Of a DNA stretch of 37,586 nt, positions 25,084 through 33,269 are shown one piece after another. The stretch is taken from positions 1 to 37,586 of the forward strand of contig JAIBEL010000059.1 in assembly GCA_019459285.1 (NCBI GenBank). The letters are read 5' to 3'. Origin of the DNA: Rhizobium sp. GTDB lineage: Bacteria > Pseudomonadota > Gammaproteobacteria > Burkholderiales > Thiobacillaceae. The notes under the pieces were generated by a model. The model searched no databases. It worked only from the letters and a program-made list of their open reading frames with translations, and was not told the origin of the DNA. Position 1 is the stretch's first letter, and each line of letters starts with the position of its first letter. Made by a program: the position numbers and the translations under genes.

Positions 25084-26303
25084 TGTCCCGTATTGTTCGT
25101 CGTTCTACCCGTCAGGTACGGGTCGGTTCCGTGCTGGTGGGGGGCGATGCGCCCGTCGTGGTGCAGTCGATGACCAACACGGACACCGTCGATATCACCG
25201 CGACCGTGCGTCAGGTGCAAGCGCTCGCCGAAGCCGGATCGGAACTGGTGCGGTTGACCGTCAACACGCTGGAGGCCGCCGCCGCGGTTCCGCGCATCCG
25301 CGAGCGCCTCGATGTGCTGGGCTGCCGCGTGCCGCTGATCGGCGACTTCCATTTCAACGGCCACAAGCTCTTGACCCAGGTGCCCGAATGCGCCGAGGCC
25401 CTGGCCAAGCTCAGGATCAATCCCGGCAACATCGGCCGCGGCAACAAGCGCGACGAACAGTTTGCGACGCTGATCGAAGTGGCGTGCCGCTACGACAAGC
25501 CGGTGCGCATCGGCGTCAACTGGGGCAGCCTCGACCAGGCGCTGGCGGTGCGCATGATGGACGACAATGCGCGTCTCGCCGAGCCGGAAGACGCCGAGGT
25601 GGTGATGCGTCGCGCGATGGTGGCGTCCGCGCTGGAATCGGCGAAGAAGGCCGAGGAGCTGGGACTCGGCGGCGACAAGATCATCCTGTCGTGCAAGATG
25701 AGTCGGGTGCAGGATCTGATCTCGGTCTACCGCGACCTGGCGTCGCAGTGCGACTACCCGCTGCACCTCGGATTGACCGAGGCCGGCATGGGCAGCAAGG
25801 GCATCGTCGCTTCGACCGCCGCGCTGGCGGTATTGCTGCAGGAAGGCATCGGCGACACGATACGGATATCCTTGACGCCCGAGCCGGGTGGCGAGCGTAC
25901 CCAGGAAGTCCGGGTTGGCCAGGAAATCCTGCAAGCGCTGGGGCTGCGTGCCTTCACCCCGCAGGTCACGGCCTGTCCTGGCTGTGGCCGTACCACCTCG
26001 ACCGTGTTCCAGGAACTGGCGCAGGATATCGAAACCTATTTGCGTACCCAGATGCCCGTGTGGCGTAGCCAGTATCCCGGCGTCGAATCCATGCAGGTGG
26101 CGGTGATGGGTTGCGTGGTCAACGGCCCCGGCGAATCCAAGCATGCCAATATCGGCATCTCGCTGCCCGGCACGGGCGAAGTGCCGGTCGCGCCGGTATA
26201 CGTCGACGGCGAAAAAACCGTGACGCTGAAAGGCGAGAAGATAGCCGAAGAATTCCAGGCCATCGTCGAAGACTATGTGCACAGCCGTTACGGCGCTGCG
26301 TGA
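25080..26303 (+). CDS. ispG: 4-hydroxy-3-methylbut-2-en-1-yl diphosphate synthase (IspG/GcpE)
   Basis: This 407-residue enzyme of the MEP isoprenoid pathway converts MEcPP to HMBPP using a [4Fe-4S] cluster. The N-terminal TIM barrel starts with [17 protein letters not shown]. The cluster cysteines lie in ACPGCGRTT and GCVVNGPGE, with the conserved Glu nearby. Two Met codons (25080 and 25083) are possible starts; both couple it to rodZ. Its length and gene order (rodZ-ispG-hisS) are typical. Confidence 0.96.
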   Translation: MMSRIVRRSTRQVRVGSVLVGGDAPVVVQSMTNTDTVDITATVRQVQALAEAGSELVRLTVNTLEAAAAVPRIRERLDVLGCRVPLIGDFHFNGHKLLTQVPECAEALAKLRINPGNIGRGNKRDEQFATLIEVACRYDKPVRIGVNWGSLDQALAVRMMDDNARLAEPEDAEVVMRRAMVASALESAKKAEELGLGGDKIILSCKMSRVQDLISVYRDLASQCDYPLHLGLTEAGMGSKGIVASTAALAVLLQEGIGDTIRISLTPEPGGERTQEVRVGQEILQALGLRAFTPQVTACPGCGRTTSTVFQELAQDIETYLRTQMPVWRSQYPGVESMQVAVMGCVVNGPGESKHANIGISLPGTGEVPVAPVYVDGEKTVTLKGEKIAEEFQAIVEDYVHSRYGAA

Positions 26304-26326
26304 AATGCATCTCTGTTGATTAAGTT

Positions 26327-27601
26327 ATGAGCAACAACATTCAATCCGTGCGCGGCATGAACGACTGCCTGCCCGATGTAAGCGACACCTGGCAGGGATT
26401 CGAGGCAATCGTGCGCGACTGGCTGCGGCGCTACGGCTACCGGGAGATACGTACGCCGATTCTCGAGCACACCGGCCTGTTCAAGCGCGCCATCGGCGAG
26501 GTGACCGACATCGTTGAGAAGGAGATGTACACCTTCGTCGACGAGCTCAACGGCGAATCGCTGACGCTGCGTCCGGAAGGCACGGCGTCGTCGGTGCGCG
26601 CGGTGATCCAGCACAACCTGCTGTACGACGGCGGCAAACGGCTGTGGTACACCGGCCCGATGTTCCGCCACGAGCGCCCGCAGAAGGGCCGCTATCGCCA
26701 GTTCCACCAGGTCGGCGTCGAGGCACTCGGCTTTGTCGGGCCCGACGTCGATGCCGAACTGATCGTGATGTGTGCCGACCTCTGGCGCGAGCTCGGCATC
26801 GCACCGACGCTGCAGCTCAACACGCTGGGCGACCACGAATCGCGCCAGCGTCATCGGCAGAAGCTGATCGCGTATTACGCGTCGCACCAGGACGTGCTCG
26901 ACGAGGACGCGAAGCGCCGGCTGCACAGCAACCCGCTGCGCATCCTCGACAGCAAGAACCCGGCGATGCAGGCGCTGAACGATGCGGCGCCCAAGCTGAT
27001 GGATGAACTCGAGGACGAGGCGCTGGCGCATTTCGATGGGGTGCAGACGCTGCTTCGCGCGAATGGCATTGCCTTCGAGATCAATCCCAGGCTGGTGCGC
27101 GGACTGGATTACTACAACCGTACCGTGTTCGAATGGGTGACCGACCAGCTCGGCGCGCAGGGCACGGTGTGTGCGGGCGGCCGCTACGACGGTCTGGTCG
27201 AGCAATTGGGCGGCAAGCCGGCGCCTGCAGCCGGGTTTGCGATGGGCATCGAACGGCTGCTGGCATTGGTCGAAGCGGGTGGGCGCACCATCGCGACACC
27301 GACACCCGATGCCTATATCGTCCATGCCGGCGACGCGGCACAGGCCTTTGCCTGGCAGGTGGCAGGTTCGCTGCGCAGTATCGGAATCGCCGCGGTCCTG
27401 CATTGCGGCGGTGGCAGTTTCAAGTCGCAGATGAAAAAGGCCGATGCCAGCCGCGCACGTTATGCGGTGATCATCGGCGACGATGAGGCCGCTGCGCAGC
27501 AGGTGACGCTGAAGCCGCTGCGCGAAGCAGGCGAACAGACTCGCGTCGAGGTGGCGCGGGCGATTCAATTCATTCAAGAAGCATCAACTCAAAAGGCATA
27601 G
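26327..27601 (+). CDS. hisS: Histidine-tRNA ligase
   Basis: This 424-residue class II synthetase charges tRNA-His. Motif 2 is [17 protein letters not shown]. The histidine-specific signatures [15 protein letters not shown] and AGGRYDGL lie before the C-terminal anticodon-binding domain (from about residue 325). No strong Shine-Dalgarno sequence precedes the ATG; 23 bases separate it from ispG. It is a true synthetase, distinct from the HisZ paralogue that begins at the right edge of the window. Confidence 0.97.
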   Translation: MSNNIQSVRGMNDCLPDVSDTWQGFEAIVRDWLRRYGYREIRTPILEHTGLFKRAIGEVTDIVEKEMYTFVDELNGESLTLRPEGTASSVRAVIQHNLLYDGGKRLWYTGPMFRHERPQKGRYRQFHQVGVEALGFVGPDVDAELIVMCADLWRELGIAPTLQLNTLGDHESRQRHRQKLIAYYASHQDVLDEDAKRRLHSNPLRILDSKNPAMQALNDAAPKLMDELEDEALAHFDGVQTLLRANGIAFEINPRLVRGLDYYNRTVFEWVTDQLGAQGTVCAGGRYDGLVEQLGGKPAPAAGFAMGIERLLALVEAGGRTIATPTPDAYIVHAGDAAQAFAWQVAGSLRSIGIAAVLHCGGGSFKSQMKKADASRARYAVIIGDDEAAAQQVTLKPLREAGEQTRVEVARAIQFIQEASTQKA

Positions 27602-27604
27602 CGC

Positions 27605-28246
27605 ATGGCAACCTACGATCTCGACGAGCAGGAACGGCTGGACGAACTGAAAGCCTGGTGGAAGCGCTGGGGGAACCTGGTGATGATCGGCCTGGCCGTG
27701 GTGGTCGCGGGGGCGGCGGGCTGGCGCTACTGGCAGAACCACACGGTGACGCAAAGCCTGGAAGCGGCAACCGTGTACGAAAAGCTCACGCAGTCGCTGG
27801 CTGTGAATGACGCCAAGAGCGCACGCGAAGCGGGCGCGATGCTGCTCGACCAGTACAAAGGCACGGCGTATGCACCGCGTGCCGCGATGCTCCTGGCCAA
27901 GCTCAATGTCATGAACAAGGACCTGAAAAGCGCGCAGAGCCAGCTGGAATGGGCCGTGGCCAACAGCAAGGAACCGGCCGTCAAGGATCTGGCGCGCCTG
28001 CACCTGGCGGGTGTGCAACTCGACCAGAAACAATACGACGCGGCGTTGAAAACCCTGGCAGGTTCGCATAGCGATGCGTTCGCCTTCCGTTTCGAAGACA
28101 TGCGGGGCGATGTGCTGATGGCGCAGGGCAAGAAGGCCGAGGCGCGCGTGGCGTATCAGGCGGCGTTCGGCAAGATGGAAAAAGACAATCCCTATCGCAG
28201 CATCGTCGAACTGAAGCTCGATGCACTGGGAGGAGAAGCCAAGTGA
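27605..28246 (+). CDS. yfgM: YfgM-type ancillary SecYEG translocon/chaperone-network protein
   Basis: This 213-residue protein has a short cytoplasmic N-terminus (MATYDLDEQERLDELKAWWKRWG), one membrane segment at about residues 24-42 and a periplasmic TPR-like domain (TPR_21 type). E. coli YfgM associates with SecYEG and PpiD and assists periplasmic folding. It starts three bases after hisS and overlaps bamB by four bases. The order hisS-yfgM-bamB-der is conserved across proteobacteria. Confidence 0.93.
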   Translation: MATYDLDEQERLDELKAWWKRWGNLVMIGLAVVVAGAAGWRYWQNHTVTQSLEAATVYEKLTQSLAVNDAKSAREAGAMLLDQYKGTAYAPRAAMLLAKLNVMNKDLKSAQSQLEWAVANSKEPAVKDLARLHLAGVQLDQKQYDAALKTLAGSHSDAFAFRFEDMRGDVLMAQGKKAEARVAYQAAFGKMEKDNPYRSIVELKLDALGGEAK

Positions 28247-29403
28247 AGATGCGCATGATAGTCGCCGGCCTGACGCTGGCCATGTCGGGATGCAGCACGG
28301 TCGGTTCGATGACCAGCACGGTGGGCGGGTGGTTCGGCCACGGTCCGGTCAAGGCCAAGCCTGCGGAGCTGGTCGAATTCAAACCCACTGCCAGCCTCAC
28401 CGAAGCCTGGAAAGGCGAGACGGGGGATACCCACGGTTATCTGTTCCGCCCCCAGGCCGCAGGTGACGATGTGTTTGCCGCGGGCGGCAGCCGCGTGGTG
28501 CGCATCGCGGTAGCCAATGGCAACACGGTATGGAAAACCGATGCCGACACCAAACTGTCGGCTGGCGCGGGCGTGGGGCAGGGGTTGGTGCTGGCGGGCA
28601 GTACCAAGGGCGAGTTGCTGGCGCTGGATCAGGCCAGCGGTCAGGTGCGCTGGAAAGTGGCTTTGTCGAGCGAAGTGACCGGCCAGGCGCTGGTCGTGGG
28701 GGACATTGTCATCGCACGCACGGGCGATGGCCGCGTGCAGGGGCTCGGGGTCGCCGACGGCAGCCGCAAATGGCTGTATACCCGCAATCTGCCGGTATTG
28801 AGCCTGCGCGGTTCGGGCGGCATGACCGTGCGTGACGAGGTGCTCTATGCCGGGTTCCCGGGCGGCAAACTGGTCGCGCTCAATGCGGCCAATGGCGCGC
28901 AGTTGTGGGAGGCCACCGTGGCGCTGCCGCGCGGGGCGACCGAACTCGAGCGGGTGGCCGATGTCATGGGCAATCCGGCCGTGGATGAACGCCAGGTGTG
29001 TGCGGTCGCCTATCAGGGACGGGTAGCCTGTTTCGACCGCCGCAAGGGGGAATTGCTGTGGGCACGCGACACCTCCAGCAACACCGGTCTGGCGATGGAC
29101 GAACGCAATGTCTACGTCACCGACGACAAGGACGCCGTGACGGCCTACGATAAAACCAGCGGCCGCGCCGGCTGGCGGCAGGACAAGCTGGCGCGCCGCG
29201 CAGTGACCGCACCGCTGGCGCTCGGCGCCTGGGTCGTGGTGGCAGACGGCGAGGGATACGTCCATGTGCTGTCGAGCGAGGATGGCAGTTTCGCGGCGCG
29301 TGCGAAAGTCGACAGCGGCGTCCATTCGGCGCCGGTCGATATCGGGCCGGGTTTCGCGGTGGAGACGTCCAAAGGCAATGTCGTCGCGTTCCGGCTCAAG
29401 TAA
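28243..29403 (+). CDS. bamB: Outer membrane protein assembly factor BamB
   Basis: This 386-residue lipoprotein is a PQQ-type eight-blade beta-propeller and part of the BAM complex that inserts beta-barrels into the outer membrane. The leader ends in M-S-G-Cys17, a slightly unusual lipobox with Met at -3. Repeated blade motifs such as VWKTDADTKLSAG, GELLALDQASGQVRWKV and GKLVALNAANGAQLWEA are seen. The start at GTG 28243 overlaps the yfgM stop; ATG 28249 is an alternative two codons in. A GC hairpin follows the stop. Confidence 0.94.
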   Translation: MKMRMIVAGLTLAMSGCSTVGSMTSTVGGWFGHGPVKAKPAELVEFKPTASLTEAWKGETGDTHGYLFRPQAAGDDVFAAGGSRVVRIAVANGNTVWKTDADTKLSAGAGVGQGLVLAGSTKGELLALDQASGQVRWKVALSSEVTGQALVVGDIVIARTGDGRVQGLGVADGSRKWLYTRNLPVLSLRGSGGMTVRDEVLYAGFPGGKLVALNAANGAQLWEATVALPRGATELERVADVMGNPAVDERQVCAVAYQGRVACFDRRKGELLWARDTSSNTGLAMDERNVYVTDDKDAVTAYDKTSGRAGWRQDKLARRAVTAPLALGAWVVVADGEGYVHVLSSEDGSFAARAKVDSGVHSAPVDIGPGFAVETSKGNVVAFRLK

Positions 29404-29410
29404 ACAACAC

Positions 29411-29435
29411 GACGCGTCGGCTGTGCCGGCGCGTC
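29411..29435 (+). terminator. GC hairpin after bamB
   Basis: An 11-bp stem (29411-29421 with 29425-29435; GACGCG outside, CGGC inside, one T.G pair) has a TGT loop. No T-run follows, so it may protect the mRNA 3' end or only slow polymerase rather than terminate. Confidence 0.45.
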
Positions 29436-29491
29436 AGCAAGGATAATCATCCTAAAAACCGCAGTTGACCGCTCAGCTTTAGGAATGCTGC

Positions 29492-29680
29492 ATGTATATC
29501 GATACTTCACCCACGATCACACTCACCGACAAGGTAAGGGCCGCTACGCACCCGCCGGCACGCCCGGTCACGCGCCTGCCTTTGTCGTTCGTCGTTGCAG
29601 GCCCCGGCCTGCCGCCTCCTCACTTCGCGGCAGTCACCTGCCCAGACGCGCCCTCGGACGCGTCCAACTACGGTTTCTAG
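29492..29680 (+). CDS. Candidate 62-codon small ORF just upstream of der
   Basis: The ORF has an ATG at 29492 with AGGA (29481-29484) seven bases upstream, and its TAG (29678-29680) ends one base before the first der ATG. This would allow translational coupling. The predicted peptide (starts [16 protein letters not shown], ends SDASNYGF) is Pro/Ala-rich after residue 20 and matches no family I recognise. It may be a coupled leader peptide, an unrelated small protein or chance. Most of the bamB-der spacer is covered by it. Confidence 0.35.
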   Translation: MYIDTSPTITLTDKVRAATHPPARPVTRLPLSFVVAGPGLPPPHFAAVTCPDAPSDASNYGF

Positions 29681-29681
29681 G

Positions 29682-31094
29682 ATGATGCTTCCCACTCTGG
29701 TTCTTGTCGGGCGCCCGAACGTCGGCAAGTCCACCTTGTTCAACCGCCTCACCGGTACGCGCGATGCCCTCGTGCACGACATGCCGGGGATGACGCGCGA
29801 CCGCCACTACGGGCGCGGGCGCATCGGTGGCAAGCCCTATCTGGTGGTCGACACCGGCGGTCTCGAACCGGTGGCCAAGGAGGGCATCATGGCCGAGATG
29901 GCCCGCCAGACGCTGCAGGCCATCGACGAGGCCGACGCCATCATTTTCATGGTCGATGCGCGCAGTGGCCTGACGCCACAGGACAAGGTGATCGCCGATC
30001 GTCTGCGCCGTGCGACGTGCCCGGTGTTGCTGGCGGTCAACAAGGCCGAAGGTATGAACCGTGCGGTGGTGACGGCCGAATTCCATGAATTGGGACTGGG
30101 CGAACCGCTGGCGATTTCCGGCGCACATGGCGACGGCATTTCCGATCTGGTGGATGAGGCGCTGGCGCCGTTTTCCGAAGAAGAAGAAAAGACCGACGAA
30201 TTCGGCATTCCCAAGATCGCCCTGGTGGGACGCCCCAACGTCGGCAAATCGACCCTGGTCAACGCCCTGGTGGGCGAGGAACGCGTCATTGCGTTCGACC
30301 AGCCGGGCACCACGCGCGATTCGATCTACGTCGAGTTCGAGCGCGACGGCAAGCCCTACATCCTGATCGACACTGCCGGCGTGCGGCGTAAAGGGAAGGT
30401 GTTCGAGACGGTGGAAAAATTCTCCGTCATCAAGACGCTACAGGCGATCGAAGACGCCAACGTGGTGGTGCTGGTGCTCGACGCGCGCGAGAACGTTTCC
30501 GAGCAGGATGCGCATCTGGCGGGCTTCGTACTGGAAACCGGGCGCGCGCTGGTGGTGGCGGTAAACAAGTGGGATGGCCTGTCCGCCGAGCAGCGTGACG
30601 ACATCAAGCGCGACATCGGCCGCAAGCTGGCTTTCCTGGATTTCGCCCGCTTCAATTACATTTCGGCCTTGAAGAGCAAGGGCCTGGACACCCTGCTGAA
30701 GGATGTCGAAGCCGCGCATGCCGCCGCCTTCCTCAAGATGTCGACGCCCAAGCTGACGCGGGTGCTGGAGATGGCGGTGGAACAGCACGCGCCACCCAAG
30801 AACGGACTGTTCCGCCCCAAGCCGCGCTATGCCCACCAGGGCGGCAAGAACCCGCCGGTCATCGTGTTGCACGGCAACGCGCTAGAAGGCCTGCGCGACG
30901 ACTACAAGCGCTACCTGGAAAGCAGTTTCCGCAAGGCGTTCAAGCTGCAGGGCACGCCGCTGCGCATACAGGTCAAGGAAGACAGCGGTAAGAATCCGTT
31001 CGAGGGCAAGGCAAGGGCGCCGCTGACCGAAAGCGAAGCGACGCGGATGCGGCGCAAGAAACGGGTACGGCGCAAGGTCTACGGTTCAACCTGA
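29682..31094 (+). CDS. der: Ribosome-associated GTPase Der (EngA)
   Basis: This 470-residue protein has two tandem GTPase domains and is needed for 50S ribosome assembly. G-domain 1 has GRPNVGKS (residues 10-17), DTGG and NKAE. G-domain 2 has [12 protein letters not shown] and NKWD. A C-terminal KH-like domain is followed by a basic tail ([14 protein letters not shown]). Adjacent ATGs at 29682 and 29685 are both possible starts; no ideally spaced ribosome-binding site is seen, which fits coupling to the small ORF before it. It is last in the ndk-to-der run; a hairpin-repeat array follows. Confidence 0.96.
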   Translation: MMLPTLVLVGRPNVGKSTLFNRLTGTRDALVHDMPGMTRDRHYGRGRIGGKPYLVVDTGGLEPVAKEGIMAEMARQTLQAIDEADAIIFMVDARSGLTPQDKVIADRLRRATCPVLLAVNKAEGMNRAVVTAEFHELGLGEPLAISGAHGDGISDLVDEALAPFSEEEEKTDEFGIPKIALVGRPNVGKSTLVNALVGEERVIAFDQPGTTRDSIYVEFERDGKPYILIDTAGVRRKGKVFETVEKFSVIKTLQAIEDANVVVLVLDARENVSEQDAHLAGFVLETGRALVVAVNKWDGLSAEQRDDIKRDIGRKLAFLDFARFNYISALKSKGLDTLLKDVEAAHAAAFLKMSTPKLTRVLEMAVEQHAPPKNGLFRPKPRYAHQGGKNPPVIVLHGNALEGLRDDYKRYLESSFRKAFKLQGTPLRIQVKEDSGKNPFEGKARAPLTESEATRMRRKKRVRRKVYGST

Positions 31095-31110
31095 GCCTGG
31101 CCATGTGCAC

Positions 31111-31277
31111 TCACCCGCGAGGGGCAGGCCGTGGTTGTCCCCGCAAGGGGGAGGCCATGTCTGTAAGCTGCTAAAGCAGCAACAGCCATGCACTAAAGAC
31201 GCTAAAGCGTCAACAACCACGCTCCACCCGCAAGGGGCAGGCCGTGGTTGTAAGCCGATAAATCGGCAACAACCACG
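31111..31277 (+). repeat. Nested array of structured hairpin repeats downstream of der
   Basis: One unit is a CCC(C)-GNRA-GGG(G) hairpin (loop GCGA or GCAA), the spacer CAGGC or AGGC, an outer stem of about 9 bp, an AA/A internal loop, and an inner 5-bp stem closed by TAAA. GNRA hairpins lie at 31114-31124, 31139-31151 and 31227-31237. Inner stems are GCTGC/GCAGC (31167-31180), GACGC/GCGTC (31198-31211) and GCCGA/TCGGC (31254-31267). Outer stems are CATGtCTGT/ACAGcCATG (31156-31190) and CGTGGTTGT/ACAACCACG (31130-31138 with 31213-31221; 31243-31251 with 31269-31277). Unit 2 lies inside unit 1, splitting its outer arm from its inner hairpin. Stem sequences vary but pairing is kept. The array lies between convergent genes, as REP-like elements often do. 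Confidence 0.8.
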
Positions 31278-31278
31278 C

Positions 31279-31530
31279 TCACTCGAGCCAGCGCACCAGA
31301 TAGAACAGCTTGAACCCTTCGGAGGAACGCGACGGACCGCTGGCAATGGCTGCGTGGCGGCTCTTGACGGGATCCGCATGCGCCCGCGCTTCGTCCTCGC
31401 TGGCGTAGACCTCGACCACCCCCTCGGGAAAACGCTTGCGGTGCTTGCCTGAGGGCGAATAGATCACCACTGCCGACGTGCCGACGACTTTTGATTCGAC
31501 ATCGGTGAACAGGCTGGTGGCTTGCGGCAT
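31279..31530 (-). CDS. Small hypothetical protein (83 aa)
   Basis: This predicted protein has no recognised family. It begins MPQATSLFTDVESKVV, then VVIYSPSGKHRKRFPEGVVEVYASEDEAR, and ends EGFKLFYLVRWLE. The alternating hydrophobic pattern suggests a compact alpha/beta domain without signal peptide or membrane helix. The start at 31530 is preferred over upstream in-frame ATGs because it lies just after the stop of the upstream gene on the same strand (two bases), which suggests coupling. Its stop abuts the repeat array. Codon use is ordinary for the region. Confidence 0.6.
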   Translation of the reverse strand: MPQATSLFTDVESKVVGTSAVVIYSPSGKHRKRFPEGVVEVYASEDEARAHADPVKSRHAAIASGPSRSSEGFKLFYLVRWLE

Positions 31531-31532
31531 GC

Positions 31533-31814
31533 TCAGTGGGTCTTCTTCGGGATGCTGCTGATCTTGACGGCGTGGCTGGTGGGCGTCTCGTCGGTGAAGT
31601 GTGGGCGCTCGTCCAGGGTGCGGCCGGTGAGCTGGGCAAGCTCGGTTTCGCGGCTGGAAATCACCATCAGGCAATCCTTGATGCCGAGGACGGTGGCCTC
31701 GGTCAGGGGGCTGGGATTACCATCGCGCGGCGCGGTATCGCGCACGATGGAAGTCAGGGTCTTGCGCATCATGCGCATGAGGCGCTGCTCGTCGTGCAGG
31801 GCTTTTTCGTCCAT
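31533..31814 (-). CDS. Small conserved-looking hypothetical protein (93 aa)
   Basis: The protein is helical and charged: MDEKALHDEQRLMRMMRKTL at the N-terminus, then VLGIKDCLMVISSRETELAQL and a polar tail ending in ISSIPKKTH. There is no signal peptide or membrane helix. I have a memory of similar short betaproteobacterial proteins being labelled as segregation/condensation protein A, but the length (93 residues) makes that function unlikely. It forms a two-gene - strand unit with the 83-residue ORF and is divergent from the galT-like gene. Function unknown. Confidence 0.65.
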   Translation of the reverse strand: MDEKALHDEQRLMRMMRKTLTSIVRDTAPRDGNPSPLTEATVLGIKDCLMVISSRETELAQLTGRTLDERPHFTDETPTSHAVKISSIPKKTH

Positions 31815-31984
31815 GAGGGTACTCCGGAAACCAGCAAAGATTCCGCATTGTCGGCGCCGCTCTGTGCTTCGTCAACGCAAGTCCCTTGCGCACGAGGGGA
31901 TAAAAAGCGTGACAGGGGGCATAAGAATTATGAACCGACAGTCCTTGCCGGCTGTTTTATGCTTGCCAGCTGAGGAGATGTCCC

Positions 31985-33076
31985 ATGTCAGACCCGAATA
32001 CCCCCGAATCCAGCGAAGTTCGCGAAATCCGCATCAATCCCATTGTGCCGAGCGAATCGGTACTGGTCGCCACCGCGCGCAGCATGCGCCCGAAAAAGGC
32101 CGAAGAACTGGCGCCGCGCGACACCCGCAAGCACGTCGAAACCTGCCCGTTCTGCCGCGGCAACGAGCACAAGACGCCGCCGGTGATCCTGCATTGGCCG
32201 CCGGAAGGCGACTGGCAGATCCGCATGGTCGAGAACCTCTACCCGGTACTGGGCGACGACCGCGAACAGGCCGGTTTCAACTTCGGCCTGCAGCAGACCA
32301 TCGACGGTTATGGCCGGCACGAGGTCATCATCGATCATCATGAACACGGCATCGCGGTACAGGAGATGGCCGAATCGCACCTGGCGGCGCTCTTCGGCGT
32401 CTACCAGACGCGCATGCGCCAGCTGTTCGAGTCGGACGAGCGGCTGAAATACGTGCTGGTGTTCAAGAACTTCGGTCCGGCAGCCGGCGCATCGATCCCG
32501 CATACGCACAGCCAGGTGATCGCGATGCCGGTCGTGCCCGAGAACGTCGACGCCGAAGTGAAGAACAGCGCCGCGCATTACGCCAAGCACCACCACTGCA
32601 TCTTTTGCGCGCTGATCGACGAGGCGCTGACCTTCGAGGCGACCATTTATGACCGTACGTCCGGCGCGGTGCGGCGCAAGATCAACGTCGGCCAGTACGT
32701 GGTCGAGCGCGGCGAAAAGTTCATCGCCATCAAGCCGTTCGCCAGCCGCTACGAATGGGAAGTGCACATCCTGCCGCTGGCGCACCAGGCCGATTTTCTT
32801 GACGTGCGCGGCGAGGATCTGGCCGATCTGGCGCGGGTGATGAAGCGCACCATGGCACGGCTGGATGCCGTCATCGGCGGCGCGCAGTACAACTTCTTCC
32901 TGCACTCGGTCCCGCACGATAGCCAGCAGCAGGCGCATGCGCCGAGCTATCACTGGCACCTGGAAATCTGCCCGCGCACGTCGATTCCCACCGGTTTCGA
33001 GCTTGGTTCGGGCCTGTTCGTCAACACAATCAATCCGGAACAGGCAGCCGAGCGCCTGCGCACGGTGGAATTGTAG
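31985..33076 (+). CDS. GalT-like HIT-superfamily nucleotidyltransferase, possibly APS:phosphate adenylyltransferase (APAT)
   Basis: This 363-residue (about 41 kDa) protein has the GalT fold as two HIT-like halves. Zinc-type cysteines are C54-P-F-C57 and C205-I-F-C208. The active-site motif is H173-T-H175-S-Q177, where true galactose-1-phosphate uridylyltransferase has HPHGQ. HWH at 323-325 lies in the second half. No galE, galK or galM is nearby. In Thiobacillus denitrificans, 'ADP sulfurylase' was shown to be an adenylylsulfate:phosphate adenylyltransferase related to GalT. Given the sulfur-oxidation genes in this window, APAT (APS + phosphate to ADP + sulfate) is a reasonable alternative to GalT. 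A good ribosome-binding site (GAGGAG, 31972-31977) precedes the ATG. Confidence 0.75.
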   Translation: MSDPNTPESSEVREIRINPIVPSESVLVATARSMRPKKAEELAPRDTRKHVETCPFCRGNEHKTPPVILHWPPEGDWQIRMVENLYPVLGDDREQAGFNFGLQQTIDGYGRHEVIIDHHEHGIAVQEMAESHLAALFGVYQTRMRQLFESDERLKYVLVFKNFGPAAGASIPHTHSQVIAMPVVPENVDAEVKNSAAHYAKHHHCIFCALIDEALTFEATIYDRTSGAVRRKINVGQYVVERGEKFIAIKPFASRYEWEVHILPLAHQADFLDVRGEDLADLARVMKRTMARLDAVIGGAQYNFFLHSVPHDSQQQAHAPSYHWHLEICPRTSIPTGFELGSGLFVNTINPEQAAERLRTVEL

Positions 33077-33090
33077 AAAACGGCGAGCCT

Positions 33091-33108
33091 TCCGGGCGTC
33101 CGCCCGGA
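33091..33108 (+). terminator. GC hairpin after the galT-like gene
   Basis: A perfect 7-bp stem, TCCGGGC (33091-33097), loop GTCC, GCCCGGA (33102-33108), lies 14 bases after the stop. There is no T-run, so this is a weak or partial terminator. Confidence 0.45.
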
Positions 33109-33148
33109 CGTGATCGGGACTAGAATCAAACTTTCCAATCCGCTCGCG

Positions 33149-33175
33149 TAGGGGCCGCAAGGCTGTCCGCCCCTA
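33149..33175 (+). promoter_or_regulatory. Hairpin in the hflX leader
   Basis: TAGGGGC (33149-33155) pairs perfectly with GCCCCTA (33169-33175) across a 13-base loop. The 193-base gap between the galT-like gene and hflX holds no gene. A TAGAAT box (33121-33126) could be a -10 element for hflX, which would put this hairpin in the 5' UTR. No matching -35 was found. Confidence 0.4.
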
Positions 33176-33269
33176 TGCCAGCCTGAACGTTCGCCCGTGA
33201 AACCGCCCCTGTATTGCCTTGTTTTATCCATGACCACCGCGCAGCCGGGCGCAGGCAGGAGCTATCGCC

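Noticed and set aside
24954-26282. 442-codon - strand frame opposite ispG
   Set aside because: ispG motifs are complete on +. The antisense frame is a GC-bias artefact.
31111-31277. CRISPR array
   Set aside because: Units are hairpins with variable stems and nested arrangement; there are no constant direct repeats with regular unique spacers and no cas genes.
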